NCBI RefSeq assembly: GCF_009299505.1
Contig: NZ_WBSM01000002.1
Span: 124,001-188,000 of the forward strand
Reading direction: 5' to 3'
Source of the DNA: Bifidobacterium ramosum
GTDB lineage: Bacteria; Actinomycetota; Actinomycetes; Actinomycetales; Bifidobacteriaceae
DNA length: 64,000 nt
The notes below the pieces were generated by a model. The model worked only from the letters and a program-made list of their open reading frames with translations, was not told the DNA's origin and ran no database searches. The translations under genes and the position numbers were made by a program. Shown here piece by piece: positions 45,144 through 54,418 of the stretch. Numbering within the stretch: the first letter of the stretch is position 1; every line of letters starts with the position of its first letter.

Positions 45144-47414
45144 ATGGGACGTGTCGGTCGATTCCTGACACGGGTTGGTGCCGCCTGCATATCGTATGCG
45201 GTGACGTTGGCGATGCTGCTCGCCGCCGGTTCCGGTGTGAGCGGTGCCGCTGCGGATGACGCGCGTGCGGCGAGCGGGTACGTCGGCCATGACGTGTATG
45301 CGTCGCTGTCGGCCGACGGCGCGCTGTCCGGTGGCGTGTATGTGATGGACGCCGGCACGACGCAGGATGCGGGTTCCGGTTCATCCGGAGCCTCCGGTTC
45401 GTCCGAGAATACGTCGGCGACGGGCGTGCGTCGTATGGCGGTAGGCGACGAGGCCCTGCCATGGACGGTGCGGGTCACGTACTCGCTGGACGGTCCGGAA
45501 GTGGACGCCGATACGGTGAACGGCGCCAGCGGACTGGTCGGCGTGCGTGTCGACGTGACCCGCAACGATATCGCCTCGGCCGACGTTCGGGCCGCGGCGA
45601 GTCGGTTGGTGCCGATGATCGCATTCACGGTTCCGGGCGACATCGCCGACGATCTGACCGCCAGCGACGGTGCGACGGTGGCGCGCGACGGATCATCAAT
45701 CGTGGTCGCCGCGATCGGCGACGATACGGTGCTGACGCATGACGGCAACGACGATGCCGGTGACGATGTCGCGAAGGCGCTGACGGGCGGTAGTCAGTCC
45801 GGCACCGATGACACCGTGCTGTCGGTGTCCGCGTATCTCAATGCGACCCGGTTCTCGATGAGCGCGATCGTCCTGTCCGCCGTGCCCGCCGCCGATGCGG
45901 CCTCGTTCGCCGCGCAACACAACAAGCTGACGGCCGGCGCGACCTCCTTGACCGACACGCTGACCGGTGCCGGCGACCAGCGCAACGACGACCTGATCAA
46001 CGAGCTGACCGCATTGCGCGATCGGGAACGTGCGCTCGCCGACACTACGATCGCCGAACGCGACAAGGCCCACCGGCAGGCGTTCGACGCGTACATGGCC
46101 GCCTACGTCGGCTCGTACACCACGCATCTGAGCGGTTCGATCGGCAACACGACGCAGATGGCGGCGTTGATCGGCACGGCCGGCGAACTGACCGGCGACA
46201 CGCCGTTGGCGCAGGCCGTCGTCGACCTCGCCAACGCGGTGAACGCGGTGAGCGCCGCGCACCGGCACACCGGCGCGGCCGACGAGGTGGACACGATCAT
46301 CCGCCGTATCCGCCAGCAGGGCGTCGCCGGGCTGAGCGGCGAACTCGAGCAGGAAGCCGGGCATGAGTCGCAGCTCGGCTCGTCCGGCTACAGCGCCGGC
46401 CAGTCGCAGCTGTCGCAGGCCATGATCCCGTATTCGATGGCGTACACCGACACCTACACCGAGCATCTGAGCGAGCTGACCGGCGGCACGACCGCCGGAG
46501 CCTCGGCGTATCAAGCGCAGGCGATCGCGCAGACGAACGAGTCGTTCAGTACCGACGCCGATCTCAAGGCCGATCAGGCGAAGGTGGACGCGGCGATGGC
46601 GGCGCTCGCCACGGCCAGCGAACATACGGGACGTGCGCAAGCGATTCGGCAGTTGCTGCTGCGGTTCGAGGACGAGTTCGAGAACGGGGACGGGGATGCG
46701 GCAGCCGATGCGGAGACCGGTGGCGGGAACGTCCGAGCGACGACGGCGTTGCAGTCGGCGCTGACCGCGGCGGATGCGGACTCGGGAACGGGCACCGATA
46801 TCTCGGCGCAGGTCATGACCAGTGGTGGGATCGCGGCGGTGAGCGAACGCGCGCGGCTCGAGCGGCTGCATGCGGCGCGCGAACGTGCGGCCGCCACCGT
46901 GCGGCGGAAGACGCAGAACGGCGACCGGTCCGCCAGTCTGGTGGATGATCAGGTGTCGATGAGCAAAAGCGACGTGATGAGCTACGCCGGGAGAGTGGCC
47001 GCGCTCGGTGGCGGTGCGGGTTCCGGCAGCTCCGGCGGTTCCGACAACGGCATGCAGCGTGCGGATGGGTCGTCGTCGGGATCGGATCATGCGCGCGACG
47101 ATACGGCGACGTCGGATTCGTCGACGGACTCGTCATCGGATTCGTCGTCGACGAACGACGTCACGTCCGCATCGGTGCCGGACGAGCAGCCGTCCGTCGC
47201 CTACGGTATCCGCGGTATGTCCTCCGGCAGCATGCTGACGCCGGACACGTCCGCGATCATCGACGATACGGTAGCGATCGGCGACGCGGCCGATATACTG
47301 ACCTCCGCTACGGCCGCGCTGGCCGACGCCGGCGTGTTGACCGATCTTGCGTCACGGCATACTGCACAGACCGACGATCAGACGACCCGGTTTCTGCTGG
47401 TCTACAGCATGTGA
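45144..47414 (+). CDS. Large secreted protein of unknown function
   Basis: A 756-residue protein with SD AGGAGG and a signal peptide (ISYAVTLAMLLAAGSGVSGAAA). The rest is rich in Ala, Thr, Asp and Ser. A first block (about 100-260) looks beta-rich (LPWTVRVTYSLDGPEVDADTV). A long, mostly helical block (about 260-610) has repeated short helices. The end (about 625-700) is Ser/Asp/Gly-rich and probably disordered (SSDSSTDSSSDSSS). No LPXTG, SLH or other anchor is visible. I recognise no family; some ordered adhesin or cell-wall role is possible but not shown. Confidence 0.7.
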   Translation: MGRVGRFLTRVGAACISYAVTLAMLLAAGSGVSGAAADDARAASGYVGHDVYASLSADGALSGGVYVMDAGTTQDAGSGSSGASGSSENTSATGVRRMAVGDEALPWTVRVTYSLDGPEVDADTVNGASGLVGVRVDVTRNDIASADVRAAASRLVPMIAFTVPGDIADDLTASDGATVARDGSSIVVAAIGDDTVLTHDGNDDAGDDVAKALTGGSQSGTDDTVLSVSAYLNATRFSMSAIVLSAVPAADAASFAAQHNKLTAGATSLTDTLTGAGDQRNDDLINELTALRDRERALADTTIAERDKAHRQAFDAYMAAYVGSYTTHLSGSIGNTTQMAALIGTAGELTGDTPLAQAVVDLANAVNAVSAAHRHTGAADEVDTIIRRIRQQGVAGLSGELEQEAGHESQLGSSGYSAGQSQLSQAMIPYSMAYTDTYTEHLSELTGGTTAGASAYQAQAIAQTNESFSTDADLKADQAKVDAAMAALATASEHTGRAQAIRQLLLRFEDEFENGDGDAAADAETGGGNVRATTALQSALTAADADSGTGTDISAQVMTSGGIAAVSERARLERLHAARERAAATVRRKTQNGDRSASLVDDQVSMSKSDVMSYAGRVAALGGGAGSGSSGGSDNGMQRADGSSSGSDHARDDTATSDSSTDSSSDSSSTNDVTSASVPDEQPSVAYGIRGMSSGSMLTPDTSAIIDDTVAIGDAADILTSATAALADAGVLTDLASRHTAQTDDQTTRFLLVYSM

Positions 47415-47508
47415 CATGCGTCGTGAGCATATGACATACGGTTACGATATTGCGCCGCGACGTATGGTGATCGCGTGACGGTTGTGACGAGGGAATCGCC
47501 GCAACCGT

Positions 47509-47985
47509 TTACTGATAACGGATCTGGTTGCCGCCAGTCTCCATATCGACGCTGCCGGACAACAGTTCGATGAGTTGCTGCACCAGCGGCACCACGAGGA
47601 ACGTGCCGCCGATCGACCACAGGTTCAGGAAAATCGTGGAGGCCCCCATCGGCACGAGCACGATGCGCGCCGCGACCATGACGAGGCCGACGATGGGCAG
47701 CGCGAAATGCGTGACGATGGGGAAATGACGCTTGGTGCGGAACTGATGCCATGCGACGACCAGCAACGGCAGGACCATCATCCATGCGCCGGCGGCGGTG
47801 ACGACCTCGCGCACGGGCAGGTGCAGCGTGTACCGGGAGCCGGGCAGGAACACGGAGACGGCGAGCAGCGCCAGTCCGGCGAGCACGATGCGTTTGAGCG
47901 GTTTGTCGTTGATCAGTTCGTCTTCGGACAGATCGTCGATCTGGTTATTGATGTCCGTGCCTCGTATGTCTGACGCATTGCTCAT
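47509..47985 (-). CDS. Four-helix membrane protein, unknown function
   Basis: A 158-residue protein: an acidic hydrophilic N-terminus (about 1-28, NNQIDDLSEDELINDKP) followed by four hydrophobic segments beginning KRIVLAGLALLAVSVFLPG. I recognise no family. The ATG at 47985 has a GGGGTGAT sequence upstream; an earlier ATG in frame lacks one. It is convergent with the large secreted protein, 94 bp apart. Two family A palindromes lie upstream. Confidence 0.7.
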   Translation of the reverse strand: MSNASDIRGTDINNQIDDLSEDELINDKPLKRIVLAGLALLAVSVFLPGSRYTLHLPVREVVTAAGAWMMVLPLLVVAWHQFRTKRHFPIVTHFALPIVGLVMVAARIVLVPMGASTIFLNLWSIGGTFLVVPLVQQLIELLSGSVDMETGGNQIRYQ

Positions 47986-48152
47986 ATCGATCACCCCGTC
48001 ACGATGGTATCGCACGGTTATGGCATACGATATGTCCGTTTCACAGTTGGTTTCCTCTTGTCGCGTATGCGCGTGCTCATGCGTGCACTCATACGATTCC
48101 CGTACTTCGCACGCTCATACAATTTCCACCGTGCGCCGCGCAACATCTTCCC

Positions 48153-48200
48153 AACGGACATACAGCCGATTTGCCCACCCGAATCGGCTGGATGTCCGTT
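48153..48200. repeat. 48-bp palindromic repeat, family A, copy 5
   Basis: Arms AACGGACATACAGCCGAT and ATCGGCTGGATGTCCGTT. The two arms differ at one position (CATACAG versus CTGGATG), giving a mismatch. Paired with copy 6, 105 bp away. Confidence 0.9.
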
Positions 48201-48257
48201 GAGGGGAGGGAGTTGTGATGGTGATGGACGATCGCATGAGCTGTACGGCATAACAAA

Positions 48258-48305
48258 AACGGACATACAGCCGATTCGGGTGGGCAAATCGGCTGTATGT
48301 CCGTT
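48258..48305. repeat. 48-bp palindromic repeat, family A, copy 6
   Basis: Arms AACGGACATACAGCCGAT and ATCGGCTGTATGTCCGTT around TCGGGTGGGCAA. It ends 19 bp before the valS stop codon side. Confidence 0.92.
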
Positions 48306-48323
48306 GGAGGTAAGTAGTCCTAG

Positions 48324-51092
48324 CTACTTCTTCTTCACCGGCGGCTCGCCGAGTTCGCTGTCTTCGACGATGACGTCGATGGCGGCTTCGGCTTCGGCCT
48401 TCGCCTTGGCGGCGGCGTCGACCGCGGCTTCGGCGGTCTCGTGCGCGGCCTTGATCGCGGCGGCGGCGCTCACGAAGGAGATGCGGCCCACCACGCGTCC
48501 GGCCTCGGCGATGTCGTTCACGGCGCTTTCCAGCGACTCGCGCACGTCATCGGCCACGCCGAGCTTGACGGACAGGATCGGCGTCTTCATCGAGACCTTG
48601 GCCTTCGACTTGATGCCACGCAGCGCGGCCAGCGCCTCGCCGGCGTGGGCGAGCAGCTCCGGCGCCACCTTGAACGCGGCGGCCTCGTACACGTCCGGGG
48701 TCGGCCATGCGGCGCGATGCACCGAACCGGAACCAGCGTGCATCCAGCTCCACACCTCTTCGGTGGCGTACGGCAGGTACGGGGCGAGCAGGCGCGCGAA
48801 CGCGTCAAGGCCCAGACCCAGCGCAGTGCGGGCGGACTTGGTCGCGGCCTCGGAGGGCACGTGGCCGGTCGCGTCGGCCGTGCCGTATGCACGGTTCTTG
48901 ACCAGCTCGATGTAATCGTCGCAGAACTGCCAGAAGTAGTTCTCGATGACCTCAAGCGCCTTGGAATGCTCGTAGGATTCGAGCGCTTCGGTGGCCTGGC
49001 GCACCACGAGCGCCATCTTCGCCATGGCGGCGCGGTCGAGCGGCTCGGTCACATCGGCCGGATCCCATGCGGCCACGGCCGGCGCGCCCACGTGATGGTT
49101 CTCGTCCTCGCGGCCGATCGCCAGCGCGAACTTGGTCGCGTTGAGCAGCTTGATCGCGAGACGGCGGCCGATCTTCATCTGGCCTTCGTCATATGTCGCG
49201 TCGAGGCCGAGTCGTGCGGCGGCGGCCCAGTAGCGCACCGCGTCGGCGCCGAACTGCTTGATCGGCTTGTCCGGCACGACGACGTTGCCCTTGGACTTCG
49301 ACATCTTCTTGTGATCCGGGTCGAGGATCCAGCCCGAGAGGGTCGCGTGCGCCCACGGCAGGCACTGGTTCTCGAGATGCGCGCGGTCGACGGTCGAGAA
49401 CAGCCAGGTGCGGATGATGTCCTGGCCCTGCGGGCGCAGATCCATCGGGAACGTGGCCTTGAACAGCGCCTTGGACGCCTCGTCCTGTTCCTCCCAGTGG
49501 GTCACGATCTGCGGGGTGAGTGACGAGGTCGCCCACGTGTCCATGATGTCCTGCTCGGCGGTGAAGCCGCCCGGCACGTCGCGCTGTTCGGCCGTGTAGC
49601 CGGCCGGCACGTCGATGGTCGGATCGATCGGCAGGATGTCCTCGCTCGGCGTGATCGGGTGATCGTAATCCGCGGAACCGTCGGCCTTGACCGGGTACCA
49701 CAGCGGGAACGGCACGCCGAAGAAGCGCTGGCGGGAGATCAGCCAATCGCCGTTGAGGCCGTGCACCCAGTTCTCGTAGCGCACGCGCATGAAGTCCGGG
49801 TGGAAGTTGAGTTCGCGACCACGCTCGATGAGTTCGGCGTTCAGCTTCGGATCGGTGCCGCCGTTCTTCAGGTACCACTGGCGGGAGGTGACGATCTCGA
49901 GCGGCTTGTCGCCCTTCTCGTAGAAGTTCGTCATACGCTTGGTCGGCGTCGGCTCGCCGTCCAGATCGCCGGACTCACGCAGATGGTCGACGATGATCTT
50001 GCGCGCGGAGAACGTGGTCTTGCCGGCCGTCTCCGCGAAGATCTCGCGGCCCTGCTCGTCCTCGATCCAGTCCGGCGTATCCATCACGATGCGGCCGTTG
50101 CGCTGGATGATCGAACGGGTCGGCAGGTTCAGGTCGCGCCACCACTGCACGTCGGTCACGTCGCCGAAGGTGCAGCACATCGCGATGCCGGCACCCTTGT
50201 CCATCTCGGCGGCCGGGTGCGCCAGAATCGGCACCTTCACCTTGAACAGCGGCGAATACACGTACTGGCCGAAGTACTGCTTGTAGCGGTCGTCGTCCGG
50301 GTTCGCGATCAGCGAGGTGCAGGCCGCGAGCAGCTCCGGGCGGGTCGTCTCGATGTAGATCGGCGTGCCGTCCTCGAAACGGAACGCGACCTTGTGGTAG
50401 AAGCCCGGGTATTCGCGGCTCTCAAGCTCGGCCTGGGCCACGGCGGTCTGGAACGTCACGTCCCACAGGCCCGGCGCGTCCTTCTGGTACGCCTCGCCGC
50501 GGGCGAGGTTGCGCAGGAACGCCTTCTGCGCCACGCGCTGCGGATGCTCGCCGATGGTGTGGTAGGTCTGCGACCAGTCGATCGACAGGCCGAGCGAACG
50601 CCACAGCGCCTCGAACTGCTTCTCGTCCTGCGCGGTCAGCTTCTCGCACAGCTCGATGAAGTTGCGGCGCGAGATCGGCACCTGGTCCTTGGCGTCGATC
50701 TTCTTGCCGTCGGTGCCCTCGAACGGCGGCTTGAAATCAGGATCGTACGGCATGGAGGTGTCCACGCGCACGCCGTAGTAGTTCTGCACGCGGCGTTCGG
50801 TCGGCAGGCCGTTGTCGTCCCAGCCCATCGGGTAGAACACGTCGTAGCCGCGCATGCGCTTGTAGCGCGCGATCACGTCGGTGTGCGTGTACGAGAACAC
50901 GTGGCCGACGTGCAGGTGGCCGGACACCGTGGGCGGCGGGGTGTCGATCGAGTAGACGGCCTTGCGGTCGCGCGTGTTGTTGAACTTGTACGTGCCCTGC
51001 TCGTCCCAGACGGCACGCCACTTGTCTTCGAGACCGTCCACGCCCACTTTGTCGGGCAGCGGGGTCAGGTTTGCGTTGATGGTTTCGCTCAT
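48324..51092 (-). CDS. valS: Valyl-tRNA synthetase
   Basis: A 922-residue class Ia synthetase. It has PPPTVSGHLHVGHVF (HIGH motif, about 50), a CP1 editing domain, and KKMSKSKGNVV (about 597), then the anticodon-binding helices. The end is a coiled, Ala/Glu-rich arm (about 850-915). The start at 51092 (MSETINANLTPLPDKV) is chosen because it gives the family's normal length; the open frame extends far upstream over another gene. No SD precedes it, but TAAAAT lies exactly 7 nt upstream, so the mRNA is probably leaderless. No T-box is visible. Confidence 0.96.
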   Translation of the reverse strand: MSETINANLTPLPDKVGVDGLEDKWRAVWDEQGTYKFNNTRDRKAVYSIDTPPPTVSGHLHVGHVFSYTHTDVIARYKRMRGYDVFYPMGWDDNGLPTERRVQNYYGVRVDTSMPYDPDFKPPFEGTDGKKIDAKDQVPISRRNFIELCEKLTAQDEKQFEALWRSLGLSIDWSQTYHTIGEHPQRVAQKAFLRNLARGEAYQKDAPGLWDVTFQTAVAQAELESREYPGFYHKVAFRFEDGTPIYIETTRPELLAACTSLIANPDDDRYKQYFGQYVYSPLFKVKVPILAHPAAEMDKGAGIAMCCTFGDVTDVQWWRDLNLPTRSIIQRNGRIVMDTPDWIEDEQGREIFAETAGKTTFSARKIIVDHLRESGDLDGEPTPTKRMTNFYEKGDKPLEIVTSRQWYLKNGGTDPKLNAELIERGRELNFHPDFMRVRYENWVHGLNGDWLISRQRFFGVPFPLWYPVKADGSADYDHPITPSEDILPIDPTIDVPAGYTAEQRDVPGGFTAEQDIMDTWATSSLTPQIVTHWEEQDEASKALFKATFPMDLRPQGQDIIRTWLFSTVDRAHLENQCLPWAHATLSGWILDPDHKKMSKSKGNVVVPDKPIKQFGADAVRYWAAAARLGLDATYDEGQMKIGRRLAIKLLNATKFALAIGREDENHHVGAPAVAAWDPADVTEPLDRAAMAKMALVVRQATEALESYEHSKALEVIENYFWQFCDDYIELVKNRAYGTADATGHVPSEAATKSARTALGLGLDAFARLLAPYLPYATEEVWSWMHAGSGSVHRAAWPTPDVYEAAAFKVAPELLAHAGEALAALRGIKSKAKVSMKTPILSVKLGVADDVRESLESAVNDIAEAGRVVGRISFVSAAAAIKAAHETAEAAVDAAAKAKAEAEAAIDVIVEDSELGEPPVKKK

Positions 51093-51105
51093 ACGCGCGA
51101 TTTTA
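51093..51105 (-). promoter_or_regulatory. Leaderless promoter candidate of valS
   Basis: On the minus strand TAAAAT (51105-51100) is followed by 7 nt and the ATG. Confidence 0.5.
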
Positions 51106-51133
51106 TGCGGCTTAGGCGACAGGCGGCGGTCGC

Positions 51134-52681
51134 CTATTTGATCGTCAAATCGCCGAGCGGCAGGTATTGGTCGGTGAGGTTCGTCGGATAGCCGCTGGCA
51201 CGCGACGTCGCGACCACCGTGGTCTTGCGCGTGTACAGCCAGTCCGCGGCGGCGTCCTCGCTGACGGTTTTCGCGAACGTCTTCATCGCCGCCGCGTAAG
51301 CGTCGTCGTTCGTCGCGGCCATCGCCTTGGCGTACGTCTCCTGCGCGGAGCCGCTGGTGTAGTGGAACCGGTTGTCGGACGAGCCGAACACGGCCGCGTC
51401 GTCGGTGCCGTCCATCGTGGTGAGCGCCATCGTGTACTGGCCGTTCGCGATGCGTTCGTCCAGCGTCGCGTCGTCCACGGTCTGCACGTTCACTGACAGG
51501 CCGACCGCGCGCAGCTGATCGGCGATCGTATTGCCCAGATCGGCACGGTCCTGCGGCACCACGAAATTGATCACGCCGAAATACGACGTGCCGCCCGCGA
51601 AGTACGCGATCATCTGGCTCGCCTTGCCCTGATCGAACGGAAACAGCGACGTCAGGTCCTCGTACCCTGGCTCCAACTGGCTGATCGGCCCGCCGAGCGC
51701 GCCCGCGGAATCGGCTTGCGACGCGGCGATCGACTTCGCATCCACTGCATAGCGCACCGTCTGCCGCGCCTGCTGGTCGGAGAAGATGGAACTGTCGTCG
51801 TTGTTGAACGCGAGCATCACCTTGCTCGTCGACGTGCCCGACGCGACGGTCAGCGACGGGTCCTGTTTCGCCAGACCGGCCGCGGCCGCGGCGTTCGCGG
51901 GCATCGCCACGTCCACGTCGCCCTTGCGCGCCGCCTCGACGAGTGCCTTGTCGTCGCCGTAATAGCGCAGCGTGACCGTGGCCGCCGCGCTCGCGTCGCC
52001 CCAATACCGTTCGTTGCGCGTGAGCGTGACCGACTTGCCCGCCGCGAAGCCGCTCACCGTGAACGGTCCCGAACCGACGGTGTCGGCGGCCTTGCCGGAC
52101 GTCGACATGCCGGCCTGCTGGTCGTAGACGATGCCCGCGCGGCCGGCCAACGCCCGCAGCAGCGTCGGATCGGTGTGGGCGAGCGTGACCGTCACCGTCG
52201 TGGCGTCCGGATTCGTCACGGACTTGAGTCCGGCGAGATCGTCGGCGCCGACGTACTTGTTCCTGACGATCTGCTGCAGCGACCACACCACGTCGGACGA
52301 GTCGAGCGTGTCGCCGTTCGCGAAACGCAGGCCGGATCGCAGTGTGAACGTGTATGTCAGCCCGTCGTCGGACGTCGTCCACCGTTTCGCGAGTCCGGCG
52401 ACGAGTTGGTTGTGCTCGTCGCGCGACACGAGCGTCTCGTAGACGTTGCCGAGCAGCGCGCGTTCGACGGCCGGGCTGTCGTCCGTGCGGATGTCAAGTG
52501 ACTGCGGCGCGTCCGTCAGACCGACCGACACGGTGGTCTGGGAGTGCACGGATGCGCCGGACGGCAGGATGTCGCGATGGGTGGCCAGCGACCATACCAC
52601 CCAGACGATGGCGGACAGCGCGACGGCCGTCGCCACGAAGATCATCCAGGAGCGTATGGAGTTGTTGTGTTGCCTGTGCAT
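51134..52681 (-). CDS. ABC-type extracellular solute-binding protein, family 5, membrane-anchored
   Basis: A 515-residue SBP_bac_5 protein of the oligopeptide/nickel class: SLDIRTDDSPAVERALLGNVYETLV, LAKRWTTSDDGLTYTFTLRSGLRFANGD and a DSSDVVWSL segment are typical. It starts with a membrane helix (SWMIFVATAVALSAIVWVVWSL) but has no Cys lipobox, unlike most Gram-positive binding proteins. No permease or ATPase gene lies nearby, so it is an orphan in the window. The gene lies 41 bp upstream of valS on the same strand. It also has a -10-like TACACT exactly 7 nt before the ATG. Confidence 0.85.
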   Translation of the reverse strand: MHRQHNNSIRSWMIFVATAVALSAIVWVVWSLATHRDILPSGASVHSQTTVSVGLTDAPQSLDIRTDDSPAVERALLGNVYETLVSRDEHNQLVAGLAKRWTTSDDGLTYTFTLRSGLRFANGDTLDSSDVVWSLQQIVRNKYVGADDLAGLKSVTNPDATTVTVTLAHTDPTLLRALAGRAGIVYDQQAGMSTSGKAADTVGSGPFTVSGFAAGKSVTLTRNERYWGDASAAATVTLRYYGDDKALVEAARKGDVDVAMPANAAAAAGLAKQDPSLTVASGTSTSKVMLAFNNDDSSIFSDQQARQTVRYAVDAKSIAASQADSAGALGGPISQLEPGYEDLTSLFPFDQGKASQMIAYFAGGTSYFGVINFVVPQDRADLGNTIADQLRAVGLSVNVQTVDDATLDERIANGQYTMALTTMDGTDDAAVFGSSDNRFHYTSGSAQETYAKAMAATNDDAYAAAMKTFAKTVSEDAAADWLYTRKTTVVATSRASGYPTNLTDQYLPLGDLTIK

Positions 52682-52694
52682 GCGGCCCAGTGTA
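52682..52694 (-). promoter_or_regulatory. Leaderless promoter candidate of the binding-protein gene
   Basis: TACACT (52694-52689 on the minus strand) is followed by exactly 7 nt and the ATG; no SD is present. Confidence 0.5.
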
Positions 52695-52753
52695 GCGGCT
52701 GGTGCCTAAGTAGGGGGTGGTGGGGGAGCGCCTGAGCGCCGCCGTGCGGCGGC

Positions 52754-53422
52754 TCACCGCGTCAGCGACGACGGGCAGGTCTCGTTGAGCGGGCAGGCGG
52801 CGCAGTCGGGTTTGCGCGCGTGGCAGACCGCGCGGCCGTGCAGGATCAGCCGGTGGGACAGATCCGTCCATTCTTCGGGCGGGAAGCAGGCGCAGATTTC
52901 CCGTTCGACCTTCACCGGATCGGATTTCGCGATCCGCCAGTCGCTGCGCCACCGCAGGCGCCCGGTCACGCGCATCACATGCGTATCCACCGGGAACCCG
53001 GGGACGCCGAACGCGTTGCCGAGCACCACGTTCGCGGTTTTGCGGCCCACGCCGGGCAACGTCGTCAGCTCGTCCATCGTGCGCGGCACCACGCCGGCGA
53101 AATCGCGGTCGAGCGCGGTGGCCAGGCCCAGCAGATGCTGCGTTTTCGAGCGGAAGAAGCCCAGCGGGCGGATGATGTCCTCCACGGTTTCGGGATCGGC
53201 GGCGGCCAGCGCGGCCGCATCGGGATACGCGCCGAACAGCGCCGGTGTGACGGAGTTGACGCGCCTGTCGGTGGTCTGGGCGCTCAGCACGGTCGCCACG
53301 AGTAGCTCGAACGGATTGGAGAAATGCAGCGCGCATCGGGGTGCGGGGATCGCCTCGCACAGCAGCGCGTATTCGGCGTGCATGCGCTCCAGTTTGGCGC
53401 GATGCGATTCACGGGCGGGCAT
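52754..53422 (-). CDS. nth: Endonuclease III (DNA glycosylase/AP lyase)
   Basis: A 222-residue base-excision enzyme that removes oxidised pyrimidines. The helix-hairpin-helix reads LTTLPGVGRKTANVVLG, with the catalytic Lys after GVGR, and the catalytic Asp follows in VDTHVMRV. The iron-sulfur cluster C-x6-C-x2-C-x5-C is complete (CHARKPDCAACPLNETC). The start at 53422 is preceded by GGGAGG; the open frame upstream crosses the regulator gene in another frame. It is 20 bp after the regulator stop, so the two may be co-transcribed. Confidence 0.95.
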   Translation of the reverse strand: MPARESHRAKLERMHAEYALLCEAIPAPRCALHFSNPFELLVATVLSAQTTDRRVNSVTPALFGAYPDAAALAAADPETVEDIIRPLGFFRSKTQHLLGLATALDRDFAGVVPRTMDELTTLPGVGRKTANVVLGNAFGVPGFPVDTHVMRVTGRLRWRSDWRIAKSDPVKVEREICACFPPEEWTDLSHRLILHGRAVCHARKPDCAACPLNETCPSSLTR

Positions 53423-53442
53423 GATGACGGCACGGCCTCCCG

Positions 53443-54192
53443 TCAGTGCTGATCCTCCGCGGCGGCGGCCCCGTCGCCCTCGCCGTCCGGCGGGTCGAAG
53501 CGATAGCCGACGTTGCGCACGGTGCCGATGAGATGCTCGTATTCGCCGCCGAGCTTGGCGCGCAGACGACGGATGTGCACGTCGACCGTGCGCGTGCCGC
53601 CGTAGTAGTCGTAGCCCCACACCTCCTGCAGCAGCTGCGCGCGCGTGAACACGCGGCCGGGATGCTGCACGAGATACTTGAGCAGTTCGAATTCCTTGTA
53701 GGCGAGGTCGATTGGGTGGCCGTGCAGGGACGCGGTGTAGCCGTTCGTATCGACCACGAGATCGCCGGAACGGATCTGCCCGTCGGCGTTCACGGTGCCC
53801 GGTTCGCTGCTCGCGGGGGCGGTCGAGCCGGAGCCCAGCGGCGCGTTGCCGCGTTCGGACACGAGCCTGAGACGTCCTTCGACCTCGGCCGGGGAGGCGG
53901 AGGAGACGACCACGTCGGCGATGCCCCACGTGGAATTGACCACCGTGAACCCGCCTTCGGTGAGCACGAGCACGATCGGCGTGGACAGGCCGGACGCGTG
54001 GATGAGGCGGCACAGGGTCTTCGCCGTGGCCAGATCGTCGCGCGCATCAAGGAACAGGATCGTGTTCTCCGGCATCTTCACCAGACTTGCGGCGTCCATC
54101 GGCAGCACACGGACACGATGCGACAGCAGGGCGAGCGACGGCAACACGGTCGCGGGATCGGCCGCGAACGTCATCAGCGTAAGATCCGTCAC
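53443..54192 (-). CDS. GlnR-like orphan response regulator (OmpR-type)
   Basis: A 249-residue regulator. The receiver-like N-terminus (VLPSLALLSHRVRVLPMDAASLV, FLDARDDLATAKTLCRLIHASGL, VLVLTEGGFTVVNSTWGIADVVV) closely recalls actinobacterial GlnR, the nitrogen regulator, which lacks a cognate kinase. The C-terminal winged helix is KEFELLKYLVQHPGRVFTRAQLL ... GGTRTVDVHIRRLRAKLG. No sensor kinase gene is adjacent. GTG start with AAGGGGG upstream. It likely governs nitrogen or other global responses; the assignment rests on pattern, not an alignment. Confidence 0.8.
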   Translation of the reverse strand: MTDLTLMTFAADPATVLPSLALLSHRVRVLPMDAASLVKMPENTILFLDARDDLATAKTLCRLIHASGLSTPIVLVLTEGGFTVVNSTWGIADVVVSSASPAEVEGRLRLVSERGNAPLGSGSTAPASSEPGTVNADGQIRSGDLVVDTNGYTASLHGHPIDLAYKEFELLKYLVQHPGRVFTRAQLLQEVWGYDYYGGTRTVDVHIRRLRAKLGGEYEHLIGTVRNVGYRFDPPDGEGDGAAAAEDQH

Positions 54193-54418
54193 TATTCGCC
54201 CCCTTATCGATAACGTCTCGCATGACGTTACCCCGTATCGTAATGGCTTTCACGATTTCGACTCATTGTACGCGCACGATATGGACACGGCCGTTCGGCA
54301 GGGCGGGACGTAGGATGAGAGTCAGCAATCGTTGGACGGGACCGCGCAACCGCCTCACGGACGGCACTGATGGCCGACGGTGACGGCATGCGGGCGGCGG
54401 ATGACAGGAGCGTGAAGT

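Noticed and set aside
48324..51092. T-box riboswitch before valS
   Set aside because: The start codon lies 7 nt after a -10-like hexamer, and only 41 bp separate it from the upstream gene; there is no room or motif for a T-box.
49659..51191. 510-codon open frame antisense to valS
   Set aside because: Shadow of valS codon bias with Arg/Val/His-rich low-complexity product.
51093..52382. Upstream extension of the valS frame
   Set aside because: The frame stays open over the binding-protein gene in another frame, but homology begins at MSETINANLTPLPDKV and the extension is low complexity.
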